A stretch of DNA of 64,000 nt from Chroococcus sp. FPU101 (GCF_017312365.1 NZ_BLJI01000002.1:62001-126000); one strand, 5' to 3'; positions 9,223 to 17,955 are shown, numbered from the stretch's first letter. The notes: generated by a model from the sequence alone, not told the origin. Translations and numbers: made by a program.

Positions 9223-10146
9223 ATGAAGATTGCTATCCTATCCCAAGATGCTTCACTCTATTCAACGAGACGACTAAAAGAAGAAGGAGAAGCTAAAGGG
9301 CATCAGATACAGGTGATTAATTACCTACAATGCTACATCAAGATTACAGCCCATCAGCCTAGCATTTTATACAATGGTAAACCCTTAGAGAGCTTTGATG
9401 TCATTATTCCTCGTATTGGTTCTTCAAAAACCCTCTATGGAACAGCAGTCGTAAGACAGTTTGAGGTAATGGGAGTTAGAAGTGCCAATTCATCTCAGGC
9501 TATACAACGATCGCGTGATAAGCTTCAATGTCTGCAAATCCTAGCCCGTGAAGGAATTAGGATACCTGTGACGGGGTTTGCCGAGATCACTCAAGATATT
9601 GATGACTTAATTGAAACCGTAGGAGGTGCGCCATTAGTGATTAAATTACTAGAAGGATCGCAAGGTTTTGGTGTAGTTTTAGCCGAAACTAATCAAGTTG
9701 CTCGATCGATTATTGAAGTATTTCGTCAATCCAATTCCAATATTTTAGTACAAGAATTTATCACTGAATCAGCAGGAGAAGATATCAGATGTTTTGTCGT
9801 GGGAGGTGAAGTTATTGCAGCGATCAAACGACAAGGGGCCGCAGGTGATTTTCGCTCTAATTTACACCAAGGAGGACAAGCTAAAAAAGTTAAATTAACG
9901 TCTCAAGAAAAGAAAATTGCGGTTCGTGCGGCTCAAGCAACTGGATTAAATATTGCAGGAGTGGATTTATTACAATCTAATCATGGCCCAGTTGTTTTAG
10001 AGGTTAATTCTTCACCTGGATTAGAAGGCATCGAAAAAGCGACACACGTCAATGTAGCAGGCAAAATTATTGATTTTGTGACGAAAAATGCTATGTTGGA
10101 AGTTAGCGCTGCCGCAGGCAGGCGTAGCGCACGTCTTCCATTATGA
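9223..10146 (+). CDS. rimK: RimK-family ATP-grasp ligase
   Basis: The RimK family uses ATP to add glutamate or related amino acids to a carboxyl group, classically the C-terminus of ribosomal protein S6. The 307 residues show a pre-ATP-grasp domain (1-100) and the ATP-grasp fold, with the ATP-binding loop [10 protein letters not shown], a lid region and the metal-binding [18 protein letters not shown]. The family core ends near residue 293. The last 14 or so residues ([14 protein letters not shown]) are encoded by a palindromic repeat element. The gene overlaps the next one by 4 bases (ATGA), so they are translationally coupled. The true substrate is uncertain, because cyanobacterial RimK-like proteins are not all S6 modifiers. 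Confidence 0.9.
   Translation: MKIAILSQDASLYSTRRLKEEGEAKGHQIQVINYLQCYIKITAHQPSILYNGKPLESFDVIIPRIGSSKTLYGTAVVRQFEVMGVRSANSSQAIQRSRDKLQCLQILAREGIRIPVTGFAEITQDIDDLIETVGGAPLVIKLLEGSQGFGVVLAETNQVARSIIEVFRQSNSNILVQEFITESAGEDIRCFVVGGEVIAAIKRQGAAGDFRSNLHQGGQAKKVKLTSQEKKIAVRAAQATGLNIAGVDLLQSNHGPVVLEVNSSPGLEGIEKATHVNVAGKIIDFVTKNAMLEVSAAAGRRSARLPL
10097..10140. repeat. Nested palindrome inside the 3' end of rimK
   Basis: Three nested inverted pairs share one centre: TGGAAG (10097-10102) with CTTCCA (10135-10140), GCGCT (10106-10110) with AGCGC (10126-10130), and GCC with GGC around GCAGGCA. The GC-rich core resembles short dispersed palindromic repeats common in cyanobacterial genomes. It is translated as the atypical C-terminal tail of RimK and ends 2 bases before the start codon of the next gene. 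Confidence 0.65.
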
Positions 10147-11147
10147 AAATTGGTTTAGTTATCTTAGGTGTCGGGCGTTGGGGTGTTCATTTTGTCAGAA
10201 ATTTTTTACACCATCCATCGGTAAATATTATCGGAATTGTTGACCCATCCGAGAGCAATTTAGACAATTGTAAAACGAAATTTGATTTAGATCCACAAAC
10301 GATTTTAACGACTCAATGGGAAACGATTCGAGAAAATAAAAATATTAATGCGGTGGTGGTTGTTACTCCTGCATCAACACATTATTCTTTGATTGCTGAT
10401 GCTTTAAGTTTAGGCTATCATGTCCTATCCGAAAAACCCCTAACCCTTGACCCGTCTGAGTGTGCCGCTTTAACTCAACTCGCACAACAACAAAAGCGCA
10501 TCTTATTTGTCGATCATACTTATTTGTTTCATCCCGTCGTTAATAAAGGGGCGGAAATTATACGAGCGCAATCTTTGGGTGAGTTACGATATGGTTATGC
10601 AAGTCGGACTCATTTAGGCCCTGTTCGACAAGATGTTGATGCACTTTGGGATTTAGCGATTCATGATCTCGCTATTTTTAATTATTGGCTAGATGAAACA
10701 CCGATTTTTGTACAAGCACAGGGTACAACTTGGCTACAGTCAGGTTTAGCGGATGTGGTTTGGGCAACTGTAACCTATCCCAGTGGTTTTAAAGCTTATT
10801 TACATTGGTGTTGGTTAAATACCGATAAACAACGACGTTTATCTATTGTTGGTACTAAAGGAACTTTGATTTTTGATGAGATGTCATCTAATGAACCGTT
10901 AGTTTTACAGCATGGCTATTTTCAAGATCCCTATATTCCAACAGGTGTAGCAAAAGAAATAATACCAGTCGAAAAAGGAGAACCTTTAAAAAATGTCTGC
11001 GATCATTTTATTGAATCAATCCAGACTCAGCGTGTAGAATCAAGAGCATCAGGACAAGTTGCAACCGATTTAGTTAAAATCTTAAAAGGATTAAATAATT
11101 CATTACAACAAGACGGAAAATTAATTGATGTCTTAGATTACAGTTAG
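10143..11147 (+). CDS. Gfo/Idh/MocA-family oxidoreductase
   Basis: This is a 334-residue NAD(P)-dependent oxidoreductase of the glucose-fructose oxidoreductase / inositol dehydrogenase type. The Rossmann nucleotide-binding start is [17 protein letters not shown], and the family signature [15 protein letters not shown] near residue 98 contains the EKP motif whose Lys takes part in catalysis. A C-terminal alpha/beta dimerisation domain follows, with [10 protein letters not shown]. Members oxidise or reduce sugars and their derivatives; the substrate cannot be read from sequence. The ATG overlaps the rimK stop (ATGA), so the two are co-expressed. Confidence 0.9.
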   Translation: MKIGLVILGVGRWGVHFVRNFLHHPSVNIIGIVDPSESNLDNCKTKFDLDPQTILTTQWETIRENKNINAVVVVTPASTHYSLIADALSLGYHVLSEKPLTLDPSECAALTQLAQQQKRILFVDHTYLFHPVVNKGAEIIRAQSLGELRYGYASRTHLGPVRQDVDALWDLAIHDLAIFNYWLDETPIFVQAQGTTWLQSGLADVVWATVTYPSGFKAYLHWCWLNTDKQRRLSIVGTKGTLIFDEMSSNEPLVLQHGYFQDPYIPTGVAKEIIPVEKGEPLKNVCDHFIESIQTQRVESRASGQVATDLVKILKGLNNSLQQDGKLIDVLDYS

Positions 11148-11235
11148 TGACAAAAGTTGATTATGGATATTATTATTAATTATAATTATCACTACAATCG
11201 TTAAAAATTGTCTCTTATCTAAAGGATCAATTGTT

Positions 11236-11484
11236 ATGGACTTTTCTCAACCCCATGCTAAAGAACCTACACCAGAAGACTTAAAAAAATTAGATCACCT
11301 TAAACAAATGATTGAACGTGCTGTAGAAGATGGAGTAATTACAGGTCAAGAAATTGAAGCGATTAAACAAGAAATATTAAGAAGTAGTAAAGGCTCGGCT
11401 GATCAACTCTATCGTGAACTAGAATTATATGATAATCTTGTGACTCAAAAATTACGAACTGATGAATTAGAGTACGGCGCATAA
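11236..11484 (+). CDS. Small conserved-type hypothetical protein, 82 aa
   Basis: This is a short, highly charged, helical protein (MDFSQPHAKEPTPEDLKKLD...) with no Cys, signal peptide or membrane segment. It starts at an ATG at 11236 after AAAGGATC and ends 8 bases before an MgtC-like gene, with ppk2 next, so it is the likely first gene of that operon. I do not recognise a named family. Its acidic, Glu/Lys-rich composition with EDGVITGQEIEAIKQEI resembles many small soluble cyanobacterial proteins of unknown role. Confidence 0.7.
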   Translation: MDFSQPHAKEPTPEDLKKLDHLKQMIERAVEDGVITGQEIEAIKQEILRSSKGSADQLYRELELYDNLVTQKLRTDELEYGA

Positions 11485-11492
11485 ACTCAAAG

Positions 11493-11927
11493 ATGCCTAA
11501 TGCCTTACTCAATGATTGGGTAACAATTTTTATCAAACTATTTCTATCAGCTTTGATGGGGGCTGTGATTGGTTGTAATCGTTATCGAGAGCATAAACCA
11601 GCAGGAATTAGAACTCATATGCTTGTTTCCCTTGGTTCAACGATTTTTATCATGATCCCCTTTCAAGACCCGCATCTTATTTCACCGAGTCAAGTGATTC
11701 AAGGTGTGGCGCAAGGAATCGGTTTTTTAGGTGCAGGAGAAATTATTCAACAATCTAATGAGAGCAAAAGAGGAGAAATTAAAGTTAAAGGTTTAACTTC
11801 TGCTGCTGCAATTTGGACATCTTCTGCATTAGGTATTGCGGTTGGAGCAGGTTTTTTTAAAATTGCTTTAGTCGGTTTTTTGTTTATTATTTTCACGCTT
11901 GAATATGCCAAGCGATTTGAACACTAA
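11493..11927 (+). CDS. MgtC/SapB-family membrane protein
   Basis: The 144-residue product is the conserved N-terminal membrane domain of the MgtC/SapB family, with about four or five hydrophobic helices. It carries the motifs NRYREHKPAGIRTHMLVSLGS, GIGFLGAGEII and GLTSAAAIWTSSALGIAVG. It lacks the soluble C-terminal ACT-like domain of Salmonella MgtC. Family members are linked to survival in low Mg2+ and to control of ATP or phosphate homeostasis. The gene is 8 bases after a small ORF and 16 bases before ppk2. That position suggests, as inference, a link between Mg2+, phosphate and polyphosphate. Confidence 0.88.
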   Translation: MPNALLNDWVTIFIKLFLSALMGAVIGCNRYREHKPAGIRTHMLVSLGSTIFIMIPFQDPHLISPSQVIQGVAQGIGFLGAGEIIQQSNESKRGEIKVKGLTSAAAIWTSSALGIAVGAGFFKIALVGFLFIIFTLEYAKRFEH

Positions 11928-11943
11928 AGAGGAATTAATTATT

Positions 11944-12825
11944 ATGCCAAATCCTGAAGAAATTATCAAAACTTTTGTAGTTCCTCCCGACAAAAAAATC
12001 TCTCTCAAAAAAGACTACGATCCAGCTTATAAAGCAGATTATGTCAAAAAAGAAGATGCGGCAGGAATGTTACAAGAAGGGATCGAGCAACTTAAACTCT
12101 ATCAAGATATGCTTTATGCTCAAGATACCTATGCGTTACTCATTGTTTTTCAGGCGATGGATGCAGCAGGAAAAGATGGCACTATTAAACACGTGATGTC
12201 TGGAGTTAATCCCCAAGGATGCCAAGTTTATAGCTTCAAAGCTCCTTCAAGCGAAGAATTAGATCATGATTATTTATGGCGATGTGCTAAAAATGTTCCC
12301 GAACGTGGTCGCATTGGTATTTTTAATCGATCGTACTATGAGGAAGTGTTAATTACTCGTGTTCATCCAGAAGTTTTAGCCAAACAAAAGCTACCTACCT
12401 CAATCATGGATAAACACATCTGGAAACGCCGTTTTGAAGAAATCAATAATTTTGAAAAATATTTAGTAAATAATGGAATTGTTATTCTAAAATTTTTCCT
12501 TAATGTTTCTAAAGATGAACAAAAAAAACGCTTTTTAGACCGCATTGATCGACCTGAGAAAAATTGGAAATTTTCTGCTAGTGACGCAAAAGAACGAGCT
12601 TTCTGGGATGATTATATGGATGTTTATGAAGATATGTTTAATAATACCAGTACCGCTCATGCACCTTGGTATATTATCCCTGCTGATCGTAAATGGTTTA
12701 CACGTCTTGCGGTAGCAGCAGTAATTGATGAAAAACTAAAAAGTTTGAATCTACAATATCCTACGATCAGTGAAGAAGCCAAAATTCAACTCATGCAAGC
12801 CAAAGAAATTTTAGAAAATGAATAA
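11944..12825 (+). CDS. ppk2: Polyphosphate kinase 2 family phosphotransferase
   Basis: PPK2 enzymes transfer phosphate between polyphosphate and nucleoside mono- or diphosphates. The 293-residue product has the Walker A motif MDAAGKDGTIKHV near residue 76, the lid-module region (ERGRIGIFNRSYYEEVLITRVHPE) and the C-terminal DRKWFTRLAVAAVI. The frame is open from 11899, but the ATG at 11944 is preceded by AGAGGAATTAATT, a good ribosome binding site, and gives the family N-terminus (MPNPEEIIKTFVV). It is single-domain, so it is either an AMP- or an ADP-phosphorylating class. Which one cannot be decided by eye. Confidence 0.92.
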   Translation: MPNPEEIIKTFVVPPDKKISLKKDYDPAYKADYVKKEDAAGMLQEGIEQLKLYQDMLYAQDTYALLIVFQAMDAAGKDGTIKHVMSGVNPQGCQVYSFKAPSSEELDHDYLWRCAKNVPERGRIGIFNRSYYEEVLITRVHPEVLAKQKLPTSIMDKHIWKRRFEEINNFEKYLVNNGIVILKFFLNVSKDEQKKRFLDRIDRPEKNWKFSASDAKERAFWDDYMDVYEDMFNNTSTAHAPWYIIPADRKWFTRLAVAAVIDEKLKSLNLQYPTISEEAKIQLMQAKEILENE

Positions 12826-12923
12826 GAGACAATTGTTTACAAAAAGAGCAACACATTAAAGTAGTGATGGTCGGTTTTTTAGATGGTTCTGCTTTATATT
12901 AAAAATAAAGTAGAGAGTCTCTA

Positions 12924-14624
12924 ATGACTTGCAAAATCAGTAAGCAAAATCGTTCTAGGAAAATAGCCATTAAATTGAGAGGGTTAACATATTCTCTCAT
13001 TTTAAGCCTTCTATCAGTCTCTTTTCCTTTGGTTCCCGTCGTTGCAGCCAATCGAATTATATTTACCTATGGGCCATTAGAGTTACCAGTTGATCTTGAT
13101 TCACTCTCAAATTTTGCTAATTTTGGAACGAGCGTACCAGAATTACTACTTTATCTCAATCAGGTTAATCCTCAACAACAAGCTGATTTCCGTACCGCAC
13201 TCACCAAACGTCATCAACTTAATCCCACTCAAGTCGCTCGCTTTTTTAATAGTGATTTAGGAGAAGATCTTTTAACATTTTTAGGACAATATATCAAGAT
13301 TGAAAGTGGAAGTAACGAAAAAAATGCTTTACGAACAGCAATTATTCAAGCATCGCGCCAAAGAGAAGGATTATCATTAATTGACGTTCTTGCTAATTTG
13401 CCAACTAATGTAAAAATCGATGGAGAAAAGCTTTTATCGTTTATTAAATATACAAATTTTATTTTTAAAAGTTCGCTTCTATCACCTGAATTGATTAGTG
13501 AATTATCAGCAAAAGAAGCAGCATTAAATGATTCTACTGATTTTTCTGAGATAGCTGATCTTCGTCAAGATGGAACTTTTGAGGTTCAAGAAGAAAAGTG
13601 GATTTTACAGGCTCAAAACCGCGCACGCAGATTTTATGTTCTTGTTTACAAACCGCAACAACTGCAATTACGAAAAACGCCTGTTGTCATTATTTCTCAT
13701 GGGCTAGCGGCTAGACCTGAAGATTCGGAAAAACGCGCTCGATATTTAGCGTCTTATGGCTATGTCGTTGCAGTTCCTCAACACCCTGGTAGTGATTATG
13801 AACATATTCAAAGTGTTTTAAATGGTCAAACTAAAGATTTTATTCCAGTTAATGAATTTATTGATCGCCCCTTGGATATTACTTTTTTAATTGATGAACT
13901 TGAAAGACGTAATGATACAGAATTTGCAGGACAACTAGACATAGAAAATGTTGGTGTTTTAGGTCATTCTTTCGGTGGCTATACAGCATTAGCTTTAGCG
14001 GGTGCCGAAATAGATTTTAAATTTCTTGAAAAAGATTGCACAAATAAATTCGATTATTTAGATCTATCTCGTCTTCTTCAGTGTAAAGCTTTAAAACTTC
14101 CTCGAAACGTTGGTAATTTTCGTGATCCTAGAGTTAAAGCGATCGTACTGCGTAATGCAATCAATCGTAGTATTTTCGGCCCAGTTGGACTTAGTAAAGT
14201 TAAAATTCCAGTGGTGTATTTTTCAGGCAGTTATGACCCCCTTGCTCACCCAATGTATGAACAAATTTACCCGTTTATTTGGCTACAGACTCGTGATAAA
14301 TATTTAGGTTTAGAAGAAGGACAAGCACACGCTGATTCTGTGGGATTAGATGGCGGTCTATTTCAAACTCTTGGCTCTGTACCCGATGTAATCTTTCCGA
14401 AACCTGAAACCCTTGCCGTCTACAAAAATACAACAATCTTAGCTTTTTTTGAAGTTTATCTAAATCAAAATTTAAGCTATCGTCCTTATCTTCAATCTTC
14501 TTATGCGGCTTATTTAAGTAAGAAAGAACCGTTTAAATTTTACTGGATTAGTGCTGATTCAGTTGCTGAACTAGAAGATGATGTAAGAAATTTGACAACA
14601 CGGGAAGGTTTACCAGAACTTTAG
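12924..14624 (+). CDS. Exported alpha/beta hydrolase with DUF1400 domain
   Basis: This 566-residue protein has an N-terminal signal segment (hydrophobic about 22-40, ending VAANR). A DUF1400-like helical domain follows (about 42-180: GPLELPVDLDSLSNFANFG, LLLYLNQVNPQ). Next is an alpha/beta hydrolase domain related to dienelactone hydrolases, with the oxyanion strand VVIISHGLAARPEDS and the nucleophile elbow GHSFGGYTAL (catalytic Ser). DUF1400 hydrolases are typical of cyanobacteria and are annotated as predicted lipases or esterases; the substrate is unknown. The gene ends 3 bases before the convergent YbaY-like gene. Confidence 0.88.
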   Translation: MTCKISKQNRSRKIAIKLRGLTYSLILSLLSVSFPLVPVVAANRIIFTYGPLELPVDLDSLSNFANFGTSVPELLLYLNQVNPQQQADFRTALTKRHQLNPTQVARFFNSDLGEDLLTFLGQYIKIESGSNEKNALRTAIIQASRQREGLSLIDVLANLPTNVKIDGEKLLSFIKYTNFIFKSSLLSPELISELSAKEAALNDSTDFSEIADLRQDGTFEVQEEKWILQAQNRARRFYVLVYKPQQLQLRKTPVVIISHGLAARPEDSEKRARYLASYGYVVAVPQHPGSDYEHIQSVLNGQTKDFIPVNEFIDRPLDITFLIDELERRNDTEFAGQLDIENVGVLGHSFGGYTALALAGAEIDFKFLEKDCTNKFDYLDLSRLLQCKALKLPRNVGNFRDPRVKAIVLRNAINRSIFGPVGLSKVKIPVVYFSGSYDPLAHPMYEQIYPFIWLQTRDKYLGLEEGQAHADSVGLDGGLFQTLGSVPDVIFPKPETLAVYKNTTILAFFEVYLNQNLSYRPYLQSSYAAYLSKKEPFKFYWISADSVAELEDDVRNLTTREGLPEL

Positions 14625-14627
14625 AGT

Positions 14628-14954
14628 TTATTTTTCAGAATTAGTAGTAACAGGATTAACTACAATTTCGATAGTGGTTGGACTATTGTTGGTAATTACA
14701 GAATATCGATCGGTATTAATCCAGCGTAACTGTTCATTAATTAATATTCTGGCTTGTACAGCGTAAGAATGGCGAGGATTAATTTGATTTGGCTCGTAAG
14801 CTAATTGAAAAGGAATCGGAACCTGTTGACCATCAGTTATGATAGTTTGTTCCGCAAGAACGATCGCAGGTGCATCAGCACGACTCACATCGACTAACTG
14901 AACCGCGATTTTTGCCCCAGAAGGCAAGGCAATACGCTGACGATAGGTAATCAC
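14628..14954 (-). CDS. YbaY-type lipoprotein domain, main part (frameshifted)
   Basis: The 108 residues match the YbaY family fold, with ITYRQRIALPSGAKIAVQLVDVSRADAPA, then PIPFQLAYEPNQI and HSYAVQARI. YbaY-like domains occur in exported lipoproteins of unclear function. The frame as given starts at a GTG (14954) that overlaps the stop of the upstream frame. Homologues usually read V-S-G-x-V-T-Y-R across this junction. Restoring one C to the CCC run at 14954-14956 (GGG to GGGG in the coding strand) would give V-S-G-V-I-T-Y-R and join the two frames. One gene broken by a single-base deletion or sequencing error is therefore most likely. Confidence 0.75.
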   Translation of the reverse strand: MITYRQRIALPSGAKIAVQLVDVSRADAPAIVLAEQTIITDGQQVPIPFQLAYEPNQINPRHSYAVQARILINEQLRWINTDRYSVITNNSPTTIEIVVNPVTTNSEK

Positions 14955-15178
14955 CCAGAAACCATATTAGACTGTGTAGCGGTCATACAATGATAGATAA
15001 ATTGATGACCGTCCATTTGTAACAGTAATTGTTTAGCTTCTGCTAAAGTTACTGAATTGCGTTGCGGAAATGAAGACACTTGAGGATGACAATTATACAA
15101 TTGCTCGGCATTGACCACACCAATTGATGCTATTTGAGTCAATATTGTTATAAAACTTGATAAAAATAGATAGCGCAC
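14951..15178 (-). CDS. YbaY-type protein, signal peptide and N-terminal part (frameshifted)
   Basis: The frame starts at GTG (15178) with a clear signal sequence (MRYLFLSSFITILTQIASI, cleavage probably after VVNA). A Cys-containing mature start follows (EQLYNCHPQVSSF), and the frame ends in SNMVSG. It stops exactly where the YbaY domain begins in another frame. A GGAG motif lies about 12 bases upstream. The two frames overlap by 4 bases, so translational coupling could be argued. However, the continuous homology across the junction favours one exported protein of about 180 residues interrupted by a one-base deletion in a G run. Confidence 0.7.
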   Translation of the reverse strand: MRYLFLSSFITILTQIASIGVVNAEQLYNCHPQVSSFPQRNSVTLAEAKQLLLQMDGHQFIYHCMTATQSNMVSG

Positions 15179-15215
15179 TTTTAAAATTTTTCTCCAAAAG
15201 GCTGTAAAGGTTTGA

Positions 15216-15884
15216 TTATTCGGGCAATTCTCCGAAACGCTCTTGATATTGTTGTAACTTAGCCTCCATTTCAGCTAATCTTTGTGCAGTAGCTTGTAAT
15301 TGCGCATCTTTTTCCTGTAAAGCTTGGACTAATTCATCGGGAATCAGTAATTTTTCCCCATTATCTTCACGGGTAAAGCCAATGATTTCACCTTCTACAA
15401 CTAATCGTAATTGTAACGGTTCACTCCGTCCATCCTTAATTAATCTATAAGTATCGTCTTCTAACCGATAACCTTTTAACTGTTCTTTGATCCATTCTCC
15501 CCTCGGATCAAAAAGCCAATATTCAAACACTCCTAATTGTTCATACAGCGTTTTTTTAAACTCTAAATCTTGGTTTTTTGTTCCTGCTGAAGTCATTTCA
15601 AAAATCACTTTAGGGACTTGTCCTTCTTCCCATATTTTGTAATTATCCCTACCACCTGGTGGAACATCAAAAATCACCATCACATCGGGGGCAACTCGCA
15701 AACGTGGGAACCCTTGGGCATAATACATAAATTGATCGGCTAACACAGTAGCTTGACGACCCGATAGATATTGTTTCAAGACGGCTAAAGTCGTTAAAAT
15801 TGCATTAAGATGCGAATAGGATTCAGCCAAGGGTTCACCATCCGAACTCGGATAAAAAATTTCTTCTTGAATCGTTTGAAGCAT
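15216..15884 (-). CDS. Uma2-family (DUF820) putative endonuclease
   Basis: The 222-residue product has the restriction-endonuclease-like fold of the Uma2/DUF820 family, which is greatly expanded in cyanobacteria. Visible marks are RVAPDVMVIFDVP (acidic active-site residue), the core PKVIFEMTSAGTKNQD (E-x-x strand) and YEQLGVFEYWLFDPRGEWI. The C-terminus is a coiled-coil tail (KDAQLQATAQRLAEMEAKLQQYQERF). Biological targets of this family are unknown; transposition or DNA repair has been suggested. Another, unlike copy lies at 19186-19755. The gene is 5 bases downstream of the small membrane protein gene at 15890-16165. Confidence 0.88.
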   Translation of the reverse strand: MLQTIQEEIFYPSSDGEPLAESYSHLNAILTTLAVLKQYLSGRQATVLADQFMYYAQGFPRLRVAPDVMVIFDVPPGGRDNYKIWEEGQVPKVIFEMTSAGTKNQDLEFKKTLYEQLGVFEYWLFDPRGEWIKEQLKGYRLEDDTYRLIKDGRSEPLQLRLVVEGEIIGFTREDNGEKLLIPDELVQALQEKDAQLQATAQRLAEMEAKLQQYQERFGELPE

Positions 15885-15889
15885 TTGTA

Positions 15890-16165
15890 CTAATCTCTCG
15901 GCTCATTACGCCCATTAACAGGATCAAGTTGTTGACGGACATCATCGATCGCTGAATTGAGTTGTGCTATCTTATCTTCTAAACTACGGCGGGCAGTCTC
16001 CATATGGCTTTCATTTAAAGTAGCATCAGACTCACTTTCTAGCATTGCTTTTTCGGTTTTCTTCTGGCTACGAGACGCTAAAACAGAACCTAAAACGCCA
16101 CCAACCACACCACCAAAAACCGCACCTGCAATAAATCCAGACCCAAAACCCTCTCGCTGACTCAT
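15890..16165 (-). CDS. Small protein with glycine-zipper membrane segment
   Basis: This is a 91-residue protein with one Gly-rich hydrophobic segment (GSGFIAGAVFGGVVGGVLGSVLAS, about residues 8-31), followed by an amphipathic, charged helix with heptad character (LEDKIAQLNSAIDDVRQQLD). The layout resembles YtxH-like small stress proteins, but no specific family is certain. The start ATG (16165) is preceded by AGGAATCAGATT. It is probably co-transcribed with the Uma2 gene 5 bases downstream, and lies 33 bases after the end of upp. Confidence 0.7.
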   Translation of the reverse strand: MSQREGFGSGFIAGAVFGGVVGGVLGSVLASRSQKKTEKAMLESESDATLNESHMETARRSLEDKIAQLNSAIDDVRQQLDPVNGRNEPRD

Positions 16166-16198
16166 AATCTGATTCCTAATCTTAAATGAATATCTTTA

Positions 16199-16852
16199 TT
16201 ATGTTCCAAAAGCTCGATCCCCTGCATCTCCCAACCCAGGAACAATAAAACCTTTTTCGTTAATTTCTTGGTCGATAATTGCCGTATAAATATTCAAACT
16301 GGGGTATTTTTCGCTCAATTTTTGTAAAGCGGGGGGTGCAGCAACAATCGATATAATACGAACAAATGCGGGATCTCCCCCTCTACTGGTAATTTCCGAC
16401 ATTGCTGAAAGGATCGAGCCTCCAGTAGCTAACATCGGTTCTAGGATAATAATATGGGTCTGTGGTGCAAAGCGATCGGGCAGTCTATTGAGGTAACAAC
16501 TTGATTCTAGAGTTTCTTCGTCTCTGACTAATCCTAAATGATAGATTGAAGCATTATTCGGTAAAGCGGTTTGTGCGCCATCTAGAATCGCCAGTCCCGC
16601 ACGAAGAATCGGTATAATAACAGTAGGAATATCTTCATTAATAATCGTTGCAGGGCAGTCTGATAAAGGCGTTTCAACGATCACATCAACAGTTGGATAC
16701 CAGTAACGAGTCGCTTCATAGGTTAACCATCTTCCTAATTCCGTCATTGCCATTTTAAAGAGAGGATAGGGAGTTTGGACGCTACGTGCGATCGCTAACC
16801 AATGTTTAATTAAAGGATGATCTGGAACATAAACACGAAGTTGTAGGGTCAT
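16199..16852 (-). CDS. upp: Uracil phosphoribosyltransferase
   Basis: The enzyme salvages uracil by joining it to PRPP to give UMP. The 217-residue product shows the family features: PILRAGLAILDGAQ, the PRPP-binding loop IILEPMLATGGSILSA, and a C-terminal uracil-binding stretch IYTAIIDQEINEKGFIVPGLGDAGDRAFGT. The PRPP loop reads EPMLATGGS, as in the UPRT branch. The length is normal. It is preceded by a terminator-like hairpin from the rpsU side and appears to head its own unit, with the two small genes downstream on the same strand. Confidence 0.95.
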   Translation of the reverse strand: MTLQLRVYVPDHPLIKHWLAIARSVQTPYPLFKMAMTELGRWLTYEATRYWYPTVDVIVETPLSDCPATIINEDIPTVIIPILRAGLAILDGAQTALPNNASIYHLGLVRDEETLESSCYLNRLPDRFAPQTHIIILEPMLATGGSILSAMSEITSRGGDPAFVRIISIVAAPPALQKLSEKYPSLNIYTAIIDQEINEKGFIVPGLGDAGDRAFGT

Positions 16853-16882
16853 GGAAATACTATAAGGGATGCTTACTACAAG

Positions 16883-16916
16883 AAAAGGATGGCTATTTTT
16901 AGTTGCTCATCCTTTT
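16883..16916 (-). terminator. Probable terminator downstream of rpsU
   Basis: An inverted repeat AAAAGGATG (16883-16891) / CATCCTTTT (16908-16916) encloses a 16-base loop. Read on the minus strand, the stem ends in TTTTCTT. It lies about 120 bases after the rpsU stop and just before upp, both on the minus strand. Confidence 0.55.
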
Positions 16917-17033
16917 CCTTTTAGCTAAAGATTATCACAGACTTAGTAACAGTATCCGAACGATCACGCCCCTTTTAAAAATTCTAATGATGTTTTATTC
17001 TTGAGTCTTTTTGATGTAGTGTTCAGATTTTGT

Positions 17034-17216
17034 TTAACGACGACGAGTACGCTGTCTTCTGCGGGCTACAGCTTTACGCTTACGTTTCTCTTGGGGAGTT
17101 TCAAAGAATTGATGCTTTTTAATATCAGCATAAATTCCAGCTTTAGCAACTTGTCGTTTAAAACGACGTAAGGCAGATTCAATGGCTTCGTTTTGACCTA
17201 CAACAACTTGGGTCAT
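17034..17216 (-). CDS. rpsU: 30S ribosomal protein S21
   Basis: This is a small-subunit ribosomal protein of 60 residues, [20 protein letters not shown]..., ending in the very basic [17 protein letters not shown], as S21 proteins do. The open frame reaches 17246, but the ATG at 17216 is preceded by GGAGGT about 11 bases upstream and gives the canonical start. A hairpin terminator follows at 16883-16916. Confidence 0.95.
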   Translation of the reverse strand: MTQVVVGQNEAIESALRRFKRQVAKAGIYADIKKHQFFETPQEKRKRKAVARRRQRTRRR

Positions 17217-17317
17217 TGTGTACTTTCTATACCTCCAAATAAACAAAACAGAACTAGACAGATTTTCACCTGTCGTAAAATTCCATCATACTATCATAGC
17301 TTGCTTGGGTAATTTTT

Positions 17318-17713
17318 TTAGGGCAGGAATCGATCTAAAGCGGCTTTAAGTTCTTCAATTTCAGTATCGATGTTTCCCTCAGAAGCAGCGCGGGCAATAC
17401 ATTCGCTTAAATGCTCATCTAAGATGATGCGGGCAACTTTATCGATCGCACCACGAACCGCCGCAATTTGCATTAATACTTCAGGACAAGGGCGACTTTC
17501 TGTCACCATTGTTTTAATCCCCCGAACGTGTCCTTCGATGCGAGATAGACGATTAACAATTTGTTTAAGAGAAGCTTCACTATGAACATGAGGCGTTGTA
17601 GAGTTTGAATGGTGATGATGTTCATGTTCATGATCATGTGTTAGTTCAGCTTCAATCGATTTCTGTCTAGACCTAGCTTTTTGATGTTGCGGCGTTAATG
17701 ATTGGATTTCCAT
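17318..17713 (-). CDS. inrS: Nickel-sensing repressor of the CsoR/RcnR family (InrS-like)
   Basis: CsoR/RcnR-type repressors are all-helical tetramers that release DNA on binding metal. This 131-residue protein has a His-rich N-terminus (HDHEHEHHHHSN at about 26-37, then HVH) and the DUF156 core. Cys76, His101 and Cys105, with His44, are spaced exactly like Cys53, His78, Cys82 and His21 of Synechocystis InrS, each offset by 23 residues. That pattern supports Ni2+ sensing rather than copper sensing. The extra length is in the His-rich tail. The expected target, an NrsD-type nickel exporter, is not in this window. The gene is monocistronic here. Confidence 0.85.
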   Translation of the reverse strand: MEIQSLTPQHQKARSRQKSIEAELTHDHEHEHHHHSNSTTPHVHSEASLKQIVNRLSRIEGHVRGIKTMVTESRPCPEVLMQIAAVRGAIDKVARIILDEHLSECIARAASEGNIDTEIEELKAALDRFLP

Positions 17714-17955
17714 TCTATATGATTGAGCTTGATGGGCTTGTTTCTGTTATACTCCAGTTTGACATAAAGAAGCATTTCTACGCAGAATTTTAACAGATTT
17801 TTTCAATGACAAGAGCGTCAATACTCAATTTTTTCTATACTTCTTATTGGTTTTCCTGTGGCTAATCAAACGGTTAACGGGAGCAAAAAATGTGATAATA
17901 CAAGATACATAAATCGGCTTAATCTTCTGTAATCTCTTGACAAAATAATAAAAAT

